NCBI RefSeq assembly: GCF_002150505.1
Contig: NZ_MSSV01000016.1
Span: 62,001-126,000 of the forward strand
Length of the DNA: 64,000 bases
Direction: 5' to 3'
Origin: Algoriphagus ratkowskyi
GTDB lineage: Bacteria; Bacteroidota; Bacteroidia; Cytophagales; Cyclobacteriaceae
A program made the translations under genes and the position numbers. The stretch's first letter is position 1. Every line of letters begins with the position of its first letter. The notes under the pieces are model-generated. The model saw nothing but the letters and a program-made list of their open reading frames with translations, was not told the origin of the DNA and searched no databases. This document shows positions 39,624 to 48,675 of this stretch, one piece after another.

Positions 39624-39953
39624 TCAATTAGAAGACACGAATTTCAAACCGATAATTGACCCAACTAGTGTAGCAAGGAAGAAAATCCTCCAGAATTCTG
39701 CAGATTCTTTGAAAACAAAGATTCCAACCAAAACTGTTCCTACAGCACCGATACCAGTCCATACAGCATAAGCTGTCCCTATTGGTAGTGTCTGAGTAGC
39801 TTTAATTAATAAAAGCATACTGATTGTGAGACAAACAATAAACCCAGCATACCAACCATATGCTGCCATCCCGATAGCATCCTTTGCTTTGCCTAGGCAG
39901 GAGGCAAAGCCCACTTCAAACAATCCCCCAATAATTAATAGTATCCAGTTCAT
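39624..39953 (-). CDS. Small multidrug resistance (SMR) efflux protein, SugE/Gdx type
   Basis: Dual-topology proton-coupled transporter. The 109-residue protein has four membrane helices. The essential Glu is in GGLFEVGFASCLGKA (residue 13), and the family block TQTLPIGTAYAVWTGIGAVG is present. The FEVGFA neighbourhood is more like the SugE/Gdx guanidinium exporters than EmrE. I see no guanidine riboswitch in the 90 bp upstream. Monocistronic. Confidence 0.93.
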   Translation of the reverse strand: MNWILLIIGGLFEVGFASCLGKAKDAIGMAAYGWYAGFIVCLTISMLLLIKATQTLPIGTAYAVWTGIGAVGTVLVGIFVFKESAEFWRIFFLATLVGSIIGLKFVSSN

Positions 39954-40041
39954 AGGATTTAATTTTCAATAACTATACAATTGCTTCTAATGATGCTTTT
40001 ATGTGACTTAATTTCCTTATAGATGATAAAAATACATTGAA

Positions 40042-40644
40042 TTATAAGTCCATGATCACCTGCTTCTTCAACAACCTGAAACTTTTTCTATGCCAAATGC
40101 AATCACCTGAAAGCTCTAATCCTAATCTATGTGCTTTGGTAGGATAGCCAGCATTACGTTCCCAGGCATAAGCTGGATATTCAATTGCGAGACTTTCCAT
40201 AAATTGGTCCCGATAAACTTTTGCTAGAATGGAGGCTGCTGCGATACTGGCATATTTGCCATCGCCTTTAATCACGCAGGTATGAGGGATGGTCAAACTG
40301 GATTTCCAGCGATTACCGTCTATCAGCAGATGTTCAGGAGTGTGGACAAGACCTTGTACCGCACGTGTCATTGCAAGAAAAGAGGCATTTAGAATATTTA
40401 TCTTGTCGATTTCGGCTACGCTTGCTTCAGCGATTTGCCAAGCTAGTGCTTTATCTTTTATCTCTTCGATGAGATCTTCCCGTTGCTTTTTTCCAAGTTT
40501 CTTAGAATCATTGATCCATGGATTAGTATAATCGGCAGGTAAAATCACTGCTGCAGCCACCACTGGCCCTGCTAGACATCCACGACCGACTTCATCGCAT
40601 CCTGCTTCTACCCGATTAGCTTCTAAAAAGGGTTTTAGAATCAT
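40042..40644 (-). CDS. rnhB: Ribonuclease HII
   Basis: Cuts RNA in RNA-DNA hybrids and single ribonucleotides in DNA. The catalytic acidic residues are in AGCDEVGRGCLAGPVV (Asp and Glu near residues 17-18) and the DHLL-type region LLIDGN near residue 108, with KGDGKYASIAAASILAKV after it. At 200 residues it is standard length. The start overlaps the 3' end of the glucosidase gene by 29 bp, so the two are co-transcribed. Confidence 0.95.
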   Translation of the reverse strand: MILKPFLEANRVEAGCDEVGRGCLAGPVVAAAVILPADYTNPWINDSKKLGKKQREDLIEEIKDKALAWQIAEASVAEIDKINILNASFLAMTRAVQGLVHTPEHLLIDGNRWKSSLTIPHTCVIKGDGKYASIAAASILAKVYRDQFMESLAIEYPAYAWERNAGYPTKAHRLGLELSGDCIWHRKSFRLLKKQVIMDL

Positions 40645-43291
40645 GATCCTTGTCCTCTCTGATTTTATAAAATTTGTGAATCATCTCTGTAATCAGGCCA
40701 GTCCAACCTGTCTGATGAGAAGCTCCTAGTCCAGCTCCGCTGTCCCCATGGAAATACTCATAGAAGAGAATGTAATCCTTAAAGTGTGGGTCCTCCTGGT
40801 ATTTTTTATGACTGGCAGAATAGACAGGCCGATTACCATTTTTATCCTTCATGAAGATACGCATGCAACGGAGCGAAAGCTCCTTAGCTATGATATCCAT
40901 AGTCATGTATTTACCAGACCCAGTTGGATATTCTATGGAGAAATCACCTCCATAATAGAAGTCAAATTTTCTAAGGGATTCGATAAGAAGGAAATTGATT
41001 GGAAACCAAATCGGACCTCTCCAGTTGGAATTACCACCAAACATCACTGTTTCTGATTCGCCTGGTGTATATTTTACGGTAAGAATTTCCCCTCCTATAT
41101 CCATGGAGTAAGGATTTTTCTCGTGGTATTTGGATAGAGATCTGATTCCATAATCACTTAAAAACTCATCAGAATCCAACATTTTTTGCAAGACACTCTT
41201 CATCCTATGTCCTCTCAAAAGAGAAAATAGTCTGCGTCTGTCATAGCCAGGTTGGATCCAGCTAGAGACCAATGCTGCTAGCTTTGGCTTTTCCCTAAGG
41301 AAAAAATCCAGTCGTTTCTTGAACTCAGGAAGCTTGTTGAAAAGGTCCTCTCGTATTGGTTCCACAGCGAAAAGTGGTATCAAACCTACGATAGAGCGGA
41401 CTTTCATTTTCCTAGGATCTTGACCTGGGATATGGAATACATCATAGAAGAAATCATCCTCATCATCCCAAAGTGAAATGTGCTCATCGGAGATGTTACT
41501 CATCGCTCCAGCTATATATAGGAAGTGCTCTAGGAATTTGGTGGCAGTGAATTGATATACGGTGTTGAACTCGCATAAATCCAAAGAAATTCGGAGCAAA
41601 TTCAGAGAAAACATTGCCATCCATGAAGTAGCGTCTGCCTGCTCTAGTTTGCCGTGATATTTCTGGGCATGACTTCTGTCAAAAACAGATATGTTATCAA
41701 GTCCTAAGAAGCCACCTTCAAAGATGTTTTTGCCATCACTATCTTTCTGATTGACCCACCAAGTGAAGTTGAGCATTAACTTGTGCAAGGCTCGCTCCAG
41801 AAACTCCTGATCACCAACGCCATTGTTAGCCTTTTTATCAATCTGGTAAACACGCTGAACAGCCCAAGCATGCACTGGAGGATTCACATCGGAGAAATTC
41901 CACTCGTAAGCTGGAATTTGTCCGTTGGGATGCATGTACCATTCATTCAAGAGTAGTAACAGTTGACCCTTCGCAAATTCAGGATCTAATCTTGCCAAAG
42001 GAATGGCATGGAAAGCAAGATCCCAAGCTGCATACCAGGGGTATTCCCACTTGTCTGGCATAGAGATGATGTCGTAGTTTTGAAGATGTTTCCATCCGCT
42101 ATTTCTGCCCTTTTTCCGTTCTACAGGCGGCACGAATCGCCCCGAATCTCCTTCTAGCCAGCGTTCTACATCGTAATAATAGAACTGCTTGGACCACATC
42201 ATGCCTGCATAAGCCTGACGTTGGATATTTACTAAATCTTGATCAATTACTCTTTCTTGAAGAATAGCATAGAATTCATCCGCTTCTTTTTTGCGCTGCT
42301 CTAAGCATGTGTCACAAATTTCCAGAGGATTATCATCCACTTGGTGCTGCATACGGAGTTTTACCTGTCTGCTTTCTCCCGCTGGGATAGTTAGCTCATA
42401 GATAGCCGCTGCTTTGGTTCCTTTATTTGCTGGATTGAGGTGTTTAGTATCACCTGAAACTACAAAATCATTAATTGCATCTTTCAGATACTTTTTCTGA
42501 TTTTTGATTTGATAGATTCTTTCACGGTTGGTCTCATTATCACAAAATTTCAGGTCAGGATTTCCGTCAAAAGTGATAGAATAGTTGCCTGACTTTGGAT
42601 TAAAAGCTTTGATAGTATTATCGCTGGTTTTAGTCAGTTTAGGCATAAAAGGTTCATTGCCTGTCACCCAAGTTTTTCTGAACCAAAGCGTTGGCATCAC
42701 CCAGATCTTTGCTTCCTCAGGACCTCGATTATGAATAGTCGCAACCGCAATAATGTCTTCTACATCTTGCTTGGCGTACTCGATGAAGATGTCAAAGTAT
42801 TTGTCTTCGTCAAAAAGTCCTGTGTCTATCAGCTCATACTCAGGGTCTAATTTGGTTCTCTTGTAATTTTCCTCCAAGAGATGCTGATAAGGAAACTCAG
42901 CCTGAGGATACTTATACAGCATCTTCATGTAACTATGAGTGGGAGTGGAGTCTAAATAATAATAGATTTCCTTCACGTCCTCACCGTGGTTTCCTTGATT
43001 TCCAGTCAGACCATAGAGGCGCTCTTTAAGAAAAGGGTCTTTTCCATTCCAAAAAGCCCAGGCTAAACAGAATTTCTGTTTGCTGTCAGAGATACCCCCA
43101 ATTCCTTCCTCTCCCCATCGGTAGGACTTAGAACGAGCATCATCGTGGGTGACATTTTCCCATGCCGAACCATCTGGACTATAATCTTCTCGTACAGTTC
43201 CCCATTGTCTCTCAGTGAGGTATGGTCCCCATTTCTTCCAGTGCTTGGTTAAATCCTTATCTTCTTGTAATCGTATATTTTCTGCTGACAT
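40616..43291 (-). CDS. GH63-like glucosidase (MGH1-type)
   Basis: A large cytoplasmic (alpha/alpha)6-barrel glycosidase. The ATG at 43291 (MSAENIRLQEDKDLTKHWKK) is preferred over 43327, which adds a poorly conserved leader. The length is 891 residues. Family blocks include WAFWNGKDPFLKERLYGLTG, ISMPDKWEYPWYAAWDLAFH near residue 455 (the catalytic Asp region), GGFLGLDNISVFDRS, and FGGNSNWRGPIWFPINFLLI near residue 755. There is no signal peptide, so it acts on internalised oligosaccharides, possibly mannosyl- or glucosylglycerate as shown for some MGH enzymes. The exact substrate is unknown. The next gene on the strand is rnhB, which overlaps its end. Confidence 0.9.
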   Translation of the reverse strand: MSAENIRLQEDKDLTKHWKKWGPYLTERQWGTVREDYSPDGSAWENVTHDDARSKSYRWGEEGIGGISDSKQKFCLAWAFWNGKDPFLKERLYGLTGNQGNHGEDVKEIYYYLDSTPTHSYMKMLYKYPQAEFPYQHLLEENYKRTKLDPEYELIDTGLFDEDKYFDIFIEYAKQDVEDIIAVATIHNRGPEEAKIWVMPTLWFRKTWVTGNEPFMPKLTKTSDNTIKAFNPKSGNYSITFDGNPDLKFCDNETNRERIYQIKNQKKYLKDAINDFVVSGDTKHLNPANKGTKAAAIYELTIPAGESRQVKLRMQHQVDDNPLEICDTCLEQRKKEADEFYAILQERVIDQDLVNIQRQAYAGMMWSKQFYYYDVERWLEGDSGRFVPPVERKKGRNSGWKHLQNYDIISMPDKWEYPWYAAWDLAFHAIPLARLDPEFAKGQLLLLLNEWYMHPNGQIPAYEWNFSDVNPPVHAWAVQRVYQIDKKANNGVGDQEFLERALHKLMLNFTWWVNQKDSDGKNIFEGGFLGLDNISVFDRSHAQKYHGKLEQADATSWMAMFSLNLLRISLDLCEFNTVYQFTATKFLEHFLYIAGAMSNISDEHISLWDDEDDFFYDVFHIPGQDPRKMKVRSIVGLIPLFAVEPIREDLFNKLPEFKKRLDFFLREKPKLAALVSSWIQPGYDRRRLFSLLRGHRMKSVLQKMLDSDEFLSDYGIRSLSKYHEKNPYSMDIGGEILTVKYTPGESETVMFGGNSNWRGPIWFPINFLLIESLRKFDFYYGGDFSIEYPTGSGKYMTMDIIAKELSLRCMRIFMKDKNGNRPVYSASHKKYQEDPHFKDYILFYEYFHGDSGAGLGASHQTGWTGLITEMIHKFYKIREDKDHDSKTLFRS

Positions 43292-43543
43292 GTAATTCTC
43301 TCTAGCGATAATCGTCGAAATTATCAATTTCTATGAATGTTAGCCTTACTTATAGGCTTCCATAACGAGCTGATAGTTGTTTTTTGAACTTGCTAACAAA
43401 TCGTATTTTTTGTTCAATTGATGAACAATGGGTGGGAAGGGAATTTTTTCGACTCCCAACCCACAAAGATTCGTAAAAAATTATAGAATAGATGATAGCA
43501 TACGAAAAAAGTCTTGCCTCAAATTATTTTAATAGATTTTACA

Positions 43544-43557
43544 TCTACACTTGTAGA
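43544..43557. promoter_or_regulatory. BlaI/MecI-type operator 1
   Basis: Palindrome TCTACACTTGTAGA, with the TACA-N-TGTA core used by BlaI and MecI. Its right half holds the -33 TTG of the promoter. Confidence 0.82.
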
Positions 43558-43580
43558 TCTCAATTAAACTTCTACATTTG
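43550..43580 (+). promoter_or_regulatory. Promoter of the blaI-blaR1 operon
   Basis: CTTG at 43550-43553, a 19-nt spacer, and TACATTTG at 43573-43580, which fits the Bacteroidota TTG / TAnnTTTG consensus. The -7 box ends 24 bp before the ATG at 43605. Confidence 0.75.
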
Positions 43581-43584
43581 TAGA
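43571..43584. promoter_or_regulatory. BlaI/MecI-type operator 2
   Basis: Perfect palindrome TCTACATTTGTAGA, centred 27 bp from operator 1. It covers the -7 box. Confidence 0.85.
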
Positions 43585-43604
43585 TGTAATTTGATTTGAA
43601 AGCT

Positions 43605-43973
43605 ATGAAACTATCTAGAACAGAAGAAGAACTGATGAACCATTTATGGAAGCTAAAGCGCGCTTATATGAAGGATCTATTAGATGCTTATAGTGAGCCC
43701 AAGCCAGCTACTACCACTATTTCCACATTATTAAAACGTATGCAGGATAAGGAGTTTGTAGGTTATGATGCAGCCGGCAAGCTACGTGAGTATTACCCAT
43801 TGGTTACTAAGGAGAACTACTTTTCAAAGCATTTGAAAGGCTTAATCAAAAACTTCTTTAACGATTCCCCAGCACAGTTTGCTTCTTTCTTTACCAAAAA
43901 AGCGGAACTCTCAGAGGAGGAATTACTACATCTGAAAAGTATTATTGATGAACAGCTAAATCAGAAAAAATGA
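43605..43973 (+). CDS. BlaI/MecI/CopY family repressor
   Basis: Winged-helix repressor of 122 residues from the ATG at 43605 (a TTG at 43596 would add three residues). The DNA-binding half reads LSRTEEELMNHLWKLKRAYM and TTTISTLLKRMQDKEFVGYD, typical of Penicillinase_R proteins; the C-terminal half is the helical dimerisation region. It probably binds the two TACA-TGTA operators just upstream. It overlaps the M56 peptidase gene by 4 bp (ATGATGG), forming a BlaI/BlaR1 two-gene regulatory unit. In related systems the M56 sensor's signal leads to loss of the repressor; the target genes here are unknown beyond the operon itself. Confidence 0.95.
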   Translation: MKLSRTEEELMNHLWKLKRAYMKDLLDAYSEPKPATTTISTLLKRMQDKEFVGYDAAGKLREYYPLVTKENYFSKHLKGLIKNFFNDSPAQFASFFTKKAELSEEELLHLKSIIDEQLNQKK

Positions 43974-46408
43974 TGGTTTACTTACTCAAATCCATAGCCT
44001 GCTTACTTATTTTACTGCTTGCGCATCGACTGCTCTTGCAGAGAGAAGTGTTACATAGATTCAACCGATTCTTTCTGCTGTTTTCGGTGGTTGCATCCTT
44101 TCTGATTCCTCTTTGTACTATTGAAGTTCATGAGGAAATAGTAGCCGCTACTATTGAAGTGAGTTCTGACCCAGTTTACTTTGGAGCTCACCCATCTGAC
44201 GTGATTTCTGAGCCTGTTTACTTTGAAGCGGCAAGTCAGGATTCTAATCTGGAGCAGGTATTTACTGCCGTTCCTGAATCTCAATTTAATTGGGAAAACC
44301 TTCTGTTTGGGTTTTATGGCTTGATTTCTTTTGTTTTCTTGTATCGATTTGTGAAGAATATCAAAATCTTGGTGAATCAGATTCAGCGAAATATTAAAGT
44401 CAATTATCGTGGGCAAACGCTGGTTTTACTCAAAGGAGATTCCCTTCCTTTTTCTTTTCTCAAATACATTTTCGTGGCGGAAGCAGATCTGGAAAATGGG
44501 AAATTTACCGATGCTGTTTTTGCACATGAGTGCACACATATAGAAGAGAAACATAGTTGGGACAATCTATTTATTGAGGCATTGCTTGTGCCGCTTTGGT
44601 TTCATCCGGGATTGCATTGGGCAAAGGCAAGTATCAAGCTCAATCATGAATTTATTGCAGATGCAGTGGCTTTGCGCAGCACTCCTCTGGAAAAATACGA
44701 GAGTCAATTACTAGCCATGATGCTTTCTAACCAAAAGTATGGATTGGTCAGTAGTTTGAATTTTTCATTAACCAAAAAACGATTTAAAATGATGAAGAAA
44801 AAATCAATGAGTGCAAATGGCTGGATCAAACTTTTGGTCTTGGTGCCAGTAGTAGGAGCGTTGGTGTACTTTTTCTCTGAAAGAGTTGCGGCAAAAGCCG
44901 GTGATACTTTACAGGAGAGTGAGGTATATGTAAACACTGCAAATCAAAAATATCTGGAGCCTATGGATTTTGATTTGACTTTCACGCTGAAGCCAGATAG
45001 AGTAATTCAATATGAAAATGAGAATTATGACTTGGACGCTGTAAAGGAATTGATTCTTGAGACTAAAAATTCAATTGATGCTTTAAAGATTAACTTGATC
45101 ACTTCCTCAGCAAGTTCTATGGGAGAGTTGAGTGATTTCCAGGCATTATTAAGAGATCTTGATATCCGGAGGATTCATTATGTTTCTTATGATCAAAATG
45201 CAAATGATAGTACAAATAAAAAGTTTGGTGAAGTAGATAAGTATATGATTGAAAGCCAAGATCAATTACCAAAGCTTACTGCCGAACAAATTGAAGAGAA
45301 AGAAAAGTATTACAGAAATGCATCAATTTTTGTGGAGAATGAAGCGGGAGAATTAATTGCTAAAACTTATAGTGAGCTATCTGAACCAGTAAAAGCTTCT
45401 TTGATGCCTCCTTTGAAGACACCAGCTAAAAAGCAACTAAGCAGAAGTGATTTTGAATCTTGGAAGAAATCTGAAGATTTTGCCCTATGGTTGGACGGTA
45501 AGGTTATTCCTAATTCTCAATTAGAGAATATGAGTCCTACAGATATTGTTTATTACACTAGCAGTTTTGTTCATCTAAATGCCCGTTCGGAGCGTTTCCC
45601 GCAGGAGCATCAAGTTAGTTTGTATACCCTAGAAGCATATGAAACAACGTATGGTTCGAAATCTAAATTTGGGAAACCTCTCAATGAGGCTAACAAACTA
45701 TATATCTATCCAAAAGACAAAAGAATAAATCATGGCAAACCTTGGGTGAAAAAAGTAAAGGATCCTGTGACCGAACAGAAAGATGATACTTCAGAAAAAT
45801 GGCCTCCAGCAGTGAAAACAGCCCAGGTACAGAATGATCTTCAAGAATACATAGATGCCTATGTAGCCTACGAAAAACTTCGAAAGCAAGCTCCGCATTT
45901 CGTAGACAGAAGCAAAGCTGAGCAAGAGAAGTTAACCGAAATGTATTCTGAACTCAGAAGCATGTACTTCCAGGTTGCATTCCATGACAAGCCAAAGGTC
46001 AGGCGCGCAGTGATTCCTTACGTTCCTTACATTAAATTGACATCCAAAGGCGAAGTTTATTACAAAAAGGGGAAGGATCTAACTGCTGAAGAGCTTAGTA
46101 TAGTGGGTCCACCACCTCCTCCAACTACTCCTGCAGAACTTTTAGAGTCCTACAAAAAGGTCTCTAACCAATATGAATTTATGCGTAATAAAGGTAGAAA
46201 TGATGCTTCTTTATCCATGGAGGAGCGAAATACTTTGTTTCTAATGTACAATGAGCTTCAAATTATATTCCTGAATATGGGTGCTCCTGAGCGTAGACAA
46301 GTCAAAATGGTCAATTTCCCTTACTACCGCGTAGAGGAAAATGGAAAGAATGTATTCAAAGCAGTATCTGAGCTCACCCCAGAGCAAAGAGCTTTGAACA
46401 ACTGCTAG
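43970..46408 (+). CDS. BlaR1-like M56 metallopeptidase with duplicated C-terminal domain
   Basis: Membrane zinc protease. Membrane helices lie at about residues 3-18, 35-50, 105-125 and 285-303. The zinc motif is HECTH (His186, Glu187, His190) in VFAHECTHIEEKHS; the third ligand is probably Glu227 in LNHEFIAD. A periplasmic portion of about 500 residues follows. Residues 330-400 have a strand-helix pattern a little like ExbD/TolR. Around 510-560 is a block familiar from Bacteroidota BlaR1 proteins (FALWLDGKVIPNSQLENMSP). The end carries two related copies of a roughly 85-residue unit (about 623-712 and 721-812) separated by a Pro-rich linker (GPPPPPTTP). No penicillin-binding SxxK domain was seen, so the trigger is not a beta-lactam bound covalently. 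It shares an operon with blaI. Confidence 0.92.
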   Translation: MMVYLLKSIACLLILLLAHRLLLQREVLHRFNRFFLLFSVVASFLIPLCTIEVHEEIVAATIEVSSDPVYFGAHPSDVISEPVYFEAASQDSNLEQVFTAVPESQFNWENLLFGFYGLISFVFLYRFVKNIKILVNQIQRNIKVNYRGQTLVLLKGDSLPFSFLKYIFVAEADLENGKFTDAVFAHECTHIEEKHSWDNLFIEALLVPLWFHPGLHWAKASIKLNHEFIADAVALRSTPLEKYESQLLAMMLSNQKYGLVSSLNFSLTKKRFKMMKKKSMSANGWIKLLVLVPVVGALVYFFSERVAAKAGDTLQESEVYVNTANQKYLEPMDFDLTFTLKPDRVIQYENENYDLDAVKELILETKNSIDALKINLITSSASSMGELSDFQALLRDLDIRRIHYVSYDQNANDSTNKKFGEVDKYMIESQDQLPKLTAEQIEEKEKYYRNASIFVENEAGELIAKTYSELSEPVKASLMPPLKTPAKKQLSRSDFESWKKSEDFALWLDGKVIPNSQLENMSPTDIVYYTSSFVHLNARSERFPQEHQVSLYTLEAYETTYGSKSKFGKPLNEANKLYIYPKDKRINHGKPWVKKVKDPVTEQKDDTSEKWPPAVKTAQVQNDLQEYIDAYVAYEKLRKQAPHFVDRSKAEQEKLTEMYSELRSMYFQVAFHDKPKVRRAVIPYVPYIKLTSKGEVYYKKGKDLTAEELSIVGPPPPPTTPAELLESYKKVSNQYEFMRNKGRNDASLSMEERNTLFLMYNELQIIFLNMGAPERRQVKMVNFPYYRVEENGKNVFKAVSELTPEQRALNNC

Positions 46409-46422
46409 TTTGATATAAAAAA

Positions 46423-47538
46423 TTATGAAAATGACTGAGTCAGGATATAATCTGGTTCAGTCATTTTTGTTTTTGAGCAAATCTGCTTGAGTGTCTCAGG
46501 CCAGGAGTTTGTCCAGACCTTCATCCCATTCTCTGTCGCGAATTGTGATTGAATCAAGTACTCCAGTTTGGAGAAATCAAAGTTGTCCGAGGCTATCCCC
46601 GCACCAGAATAAACAGTGTCAATTGCATTGCAAGCCTGTTCGTATTGACCTTTTACAGGAATAACCATCACTGGCTTTCCCAGATACATCGCTTCACAAA
46701 TCGATTCAAAACCTGCTGTAGATACCAGGCCTTTGCAAGCGGCCATATCTCGAAGGTAGTTTTTATCATGAACTCGGTGCATGCTCAAATTTGGAAGAGG
46801 ATTTTCCGTCTCCGCAGCATCTTTTTTATCCCAATAGGCTTTGATCTGAAGGTTCGGATTTAACTTTGCAAATGTGATCACTTCCTCACTATAGCCAGAG
46901 TTGACGATGTAGGTTAAGAAAAAATCACCAGTTGTAGCTGTTAGACTTTTCACTTCTGTGCGTAGGAGTGGAGGAACTACGGTGATATGCTCAGTAGAGT
47001 CTAATTTATAGGAAGAAAGTGCCAGTTTCTCAGTGGCTCCAATAGCGGTTAATCGAGTGTTTAATTTGAAGAAGAACTTATTGAGTCCCTTGGAAGGAGC
47101 AAATTTGAAGTTGGGATGATAACTCAAATATTGATGTCCGATGACCCAGTACTGAGCTTTTGGTCTAAAAATTCCATTGTAAATCCCACCCAGTAAATCA
47201 TAAAAATTCAGGATCACGTCGGGTTGTTCGCTTTTTACAACCTCATCGATTTGCTTCAGGCTTCGCCAAAAAGTACTTGCTTTCGCGAGATTCTTTCGGA
47301 TAGTCTTACCGATCAGAATCTTCTTTTCGTCTTTGTCACATGCAAAATTTGGGCTTTCTACCTCATGTATTGGAGCTGCTATTTCCCTTGCAAAAAACTC
47401 AGGAATAGCTCTTCGCTTAGATTTCCCGATGATTACACCCACTAATTCATGCCCTTGTTTTCCCAAGAGATTAGAAAAAGCAATAGCTTGTGTCATGTGT
47501 CCCCGGCCTTCACCTTGGACTATAAATAGGAACTTCAT
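46423..47538 (-). CDS. Glycosyltransferase, GT-B fold (MurG-like)
   Basis: Cytoplasmic transferase of 371 residues, probably using a UDP-sugar and a lipid acceptor. The N-terminal part has the Gly-rich loop KFLFIVQGEGRGHMTQAIAF, and the C-terminal domain has the donor-binding block STAGFESICEAMYLGKPVMV (about residues 280-300), as in MurG and plant UGT enzymes. There is no signal peptide or membrane helix. It overlaps the metallophosphoesterase gene by 4 bp. The 3' end overlaps the terminator that ends the opposing blaR1 operon. Confidence 0.87.
   Translation of the reverse strand: MKFLFIVQGEGRGHMTQAIAFSNLLGKQGHELVGVIIGKSKRRAIPEFFAREIAAPIHEVESPNFACDKDEKKILIGKTIRKNLAKASTFWRSLKQIDEVVKSEQPDVILNFYDLLGGIYNGIFRPKAQYWVIGHQYLSYHPNFKFAPSKGLNKFFFKLNTRLTAIGATEKLALSSYKLDSTEHITVVPPLLRTEVKSLTATTGDFFLTYIVNSGYSEEVITFAKLNPNLQIKAYWDKKDAAETENPLPNLSMHRVHDKNYLRDMAACKGLVSTAGFESICEAMYLGKPVMVIPVKGQYEQACNAIDTVYSGAGIASDNFDFSKLEYLIQSQFATENGMKVWTNSWPETLKQICSKTKMTEPDYILTQSFS
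46428..46473 (+). terminator. Terminator of the blaI-blaR1 operon, inside the opposing gene
   Basis: AAAATGACTGA / TCAGTCATTTT (11 bp), an 18-nt loop, then TTGTTTTTG. It falls within the last codons of the glycosyltransferase gene. Confidence 0.75.
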
Positions 47539-48410
47539 TGGGTGGAGGATATTGCTGGTGGTTCCAAATCCTTTTTTGGCTTGAGGAAGGAAACTTCTCT
47601 CATTGGAATAACTGTAGCCTCGGGTTTGCCGATAAAAAATTGCTGAAGACTATCGTCATGCACTTCCTTGAAATTGATTTCGTTGTAGTATATCAATTGC
47701 CAGTTGCCCTCATGATCTTCAGCCAAAGCACTCATCGTTTCTACCCAGTCACCAGAATTCATGTATTCTATTCCGTCAATTATTCGGTTTTCGGCTTTAT
47801 GAATATGACCACAGATGATGCCATCGCAACCTTTAGCCTTCGCCATTTTTGAAAGCTCTTCCTCGTATTGATCGATGTAAGAGACTGCTGATTTTACTTT
47901 GCCTTTTACATACTGCGAAAGTGAGAAATAGGGGAGACCACGCTTGATGCGATAGTGATTGACCACGCTGTTTAACCAGAGCAAAAAGGTGTAGCCCATG
48001 TCCCCCAGATAGGCAATCCAGCGAAGATTAGTCGTGATGCTGTCAAATACGTCACCGTGTGTGACGAAATACTTTTTACCATAACTTTCATAGGTCATGT
48101 CTTTTTGGATTGAAAGATTACCGATTTGAAAGGGTAGAATCTGATCTAAAAAATCGTCATGATTGCCTCGTAGGTAATACACCTTGGTGTTATGATTCTC
48201 AATCATTTTCAGGACTCTATTGAAAAAGCGGGTGTGCTTCCTCTTCCAAGATCCTGACTTCTTGAGTTGCCAGCCGTCGATAATGTCGCCGTTCAGGATG
48301 AGATTTTCACAGGTGTACTGCTTGAGAAACCGTGAGATCTCTTTGGCTTTGGAGCCTTTTGTACCCAAATGCACATCGGATACAACTAAGGTTTTGTATT
48401 GGGTCTTCAC
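47535..48410 (-). CDS. LpxH-like metallophosphoesterase
   Basis: Calcineurin-type phosphoesterase of 291 residues. All metal motifs are present: VSDVHLGTKG (DxH), LNGDIIDGW (GD), RGNHDDF (GNHD), VTHGDVFD and CGHIHKAEN (GHxH). It resembles UDP-2,3-diacylglucosamine hydrolases but has a longer C-terminus and differs from the main LpxH of the phylum. Lipid-linked nucleotide sugar cleavage is likely, given its overlap with the adjacent glycosyltransferase; together they may make an envelope glycolipid. Substrate is inferred. Confidence 0.88.
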   Translation of the reverse strand: MKTQYKTLVVSDVHLGTKGSKAKEISRFLKQYTCENLILNGDIIDGWQLKKSGSWKRKHTRFFNRVLKMIENHNTKVYYLRGNHDDFLDQILPFQIGNLSIQKDMTYESYGKKYFVTHGDVFDSITTNLRWIAYLGDMGYTFLLWLNSVVNHYRIKRGLPYFSLSQYVKGKVKSAVSYIDQYEEELSKMAKAKGCDGIICGHIHKAENRIIDGIEYMNSGDWVETMSALAEDHEGNWQLIYYNEINFKEVHDDSLQQFFIGKPEATVIPMREVSFLKPKKDLEPPAISSTQ

Positions 48411-48675
48411 TATTCTGGTTTTGGTTGAAAGGTATTACTCCCAATTGAACTCAGTGTCAGTGGATTATTATGAAATTAATAAGGTATTATGGGTTTGGAG
48501 TCCGAATGTAATGTCAGTGTTAAAATGATGTGAAAAGTGCTGTTCTATACCTATATGTCTGTAACACACACCAGGGTTCTCCTAGAAATTGACCTGTGAT
48601 TGGCTGAATTTTATATCAGTGGTTCTAGAGTTAAAGGTTGATTGGTCTAGATTCGTTTTCCCAAATAGAACAATT

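Larger units (their letters stand above)
43292..43604. other. Divergent control region between the glucosidase and blaI-like genes
   Basis: A 313-bp AT-rich region. The right part carries the twin BlaI operators and promoter (43544-43584). The left part must contain the glucosidase promoter, which I could not pinpoint. Confidence 0.6.

Noticed and set aside
39954..40041. Guanidine riboswitch before the SMR transporter.
   Set aside because: The short AT-rich leader has no conserved hairpins or ACGR-type loops that I could see.
44950..45170. ExbD/TolR-like domain in the middle of the BlaR1-like protein.
   Set aside because: The strand-helix pattern is suggestive only; no diagnostic residues are visible, so I did not call the domain.
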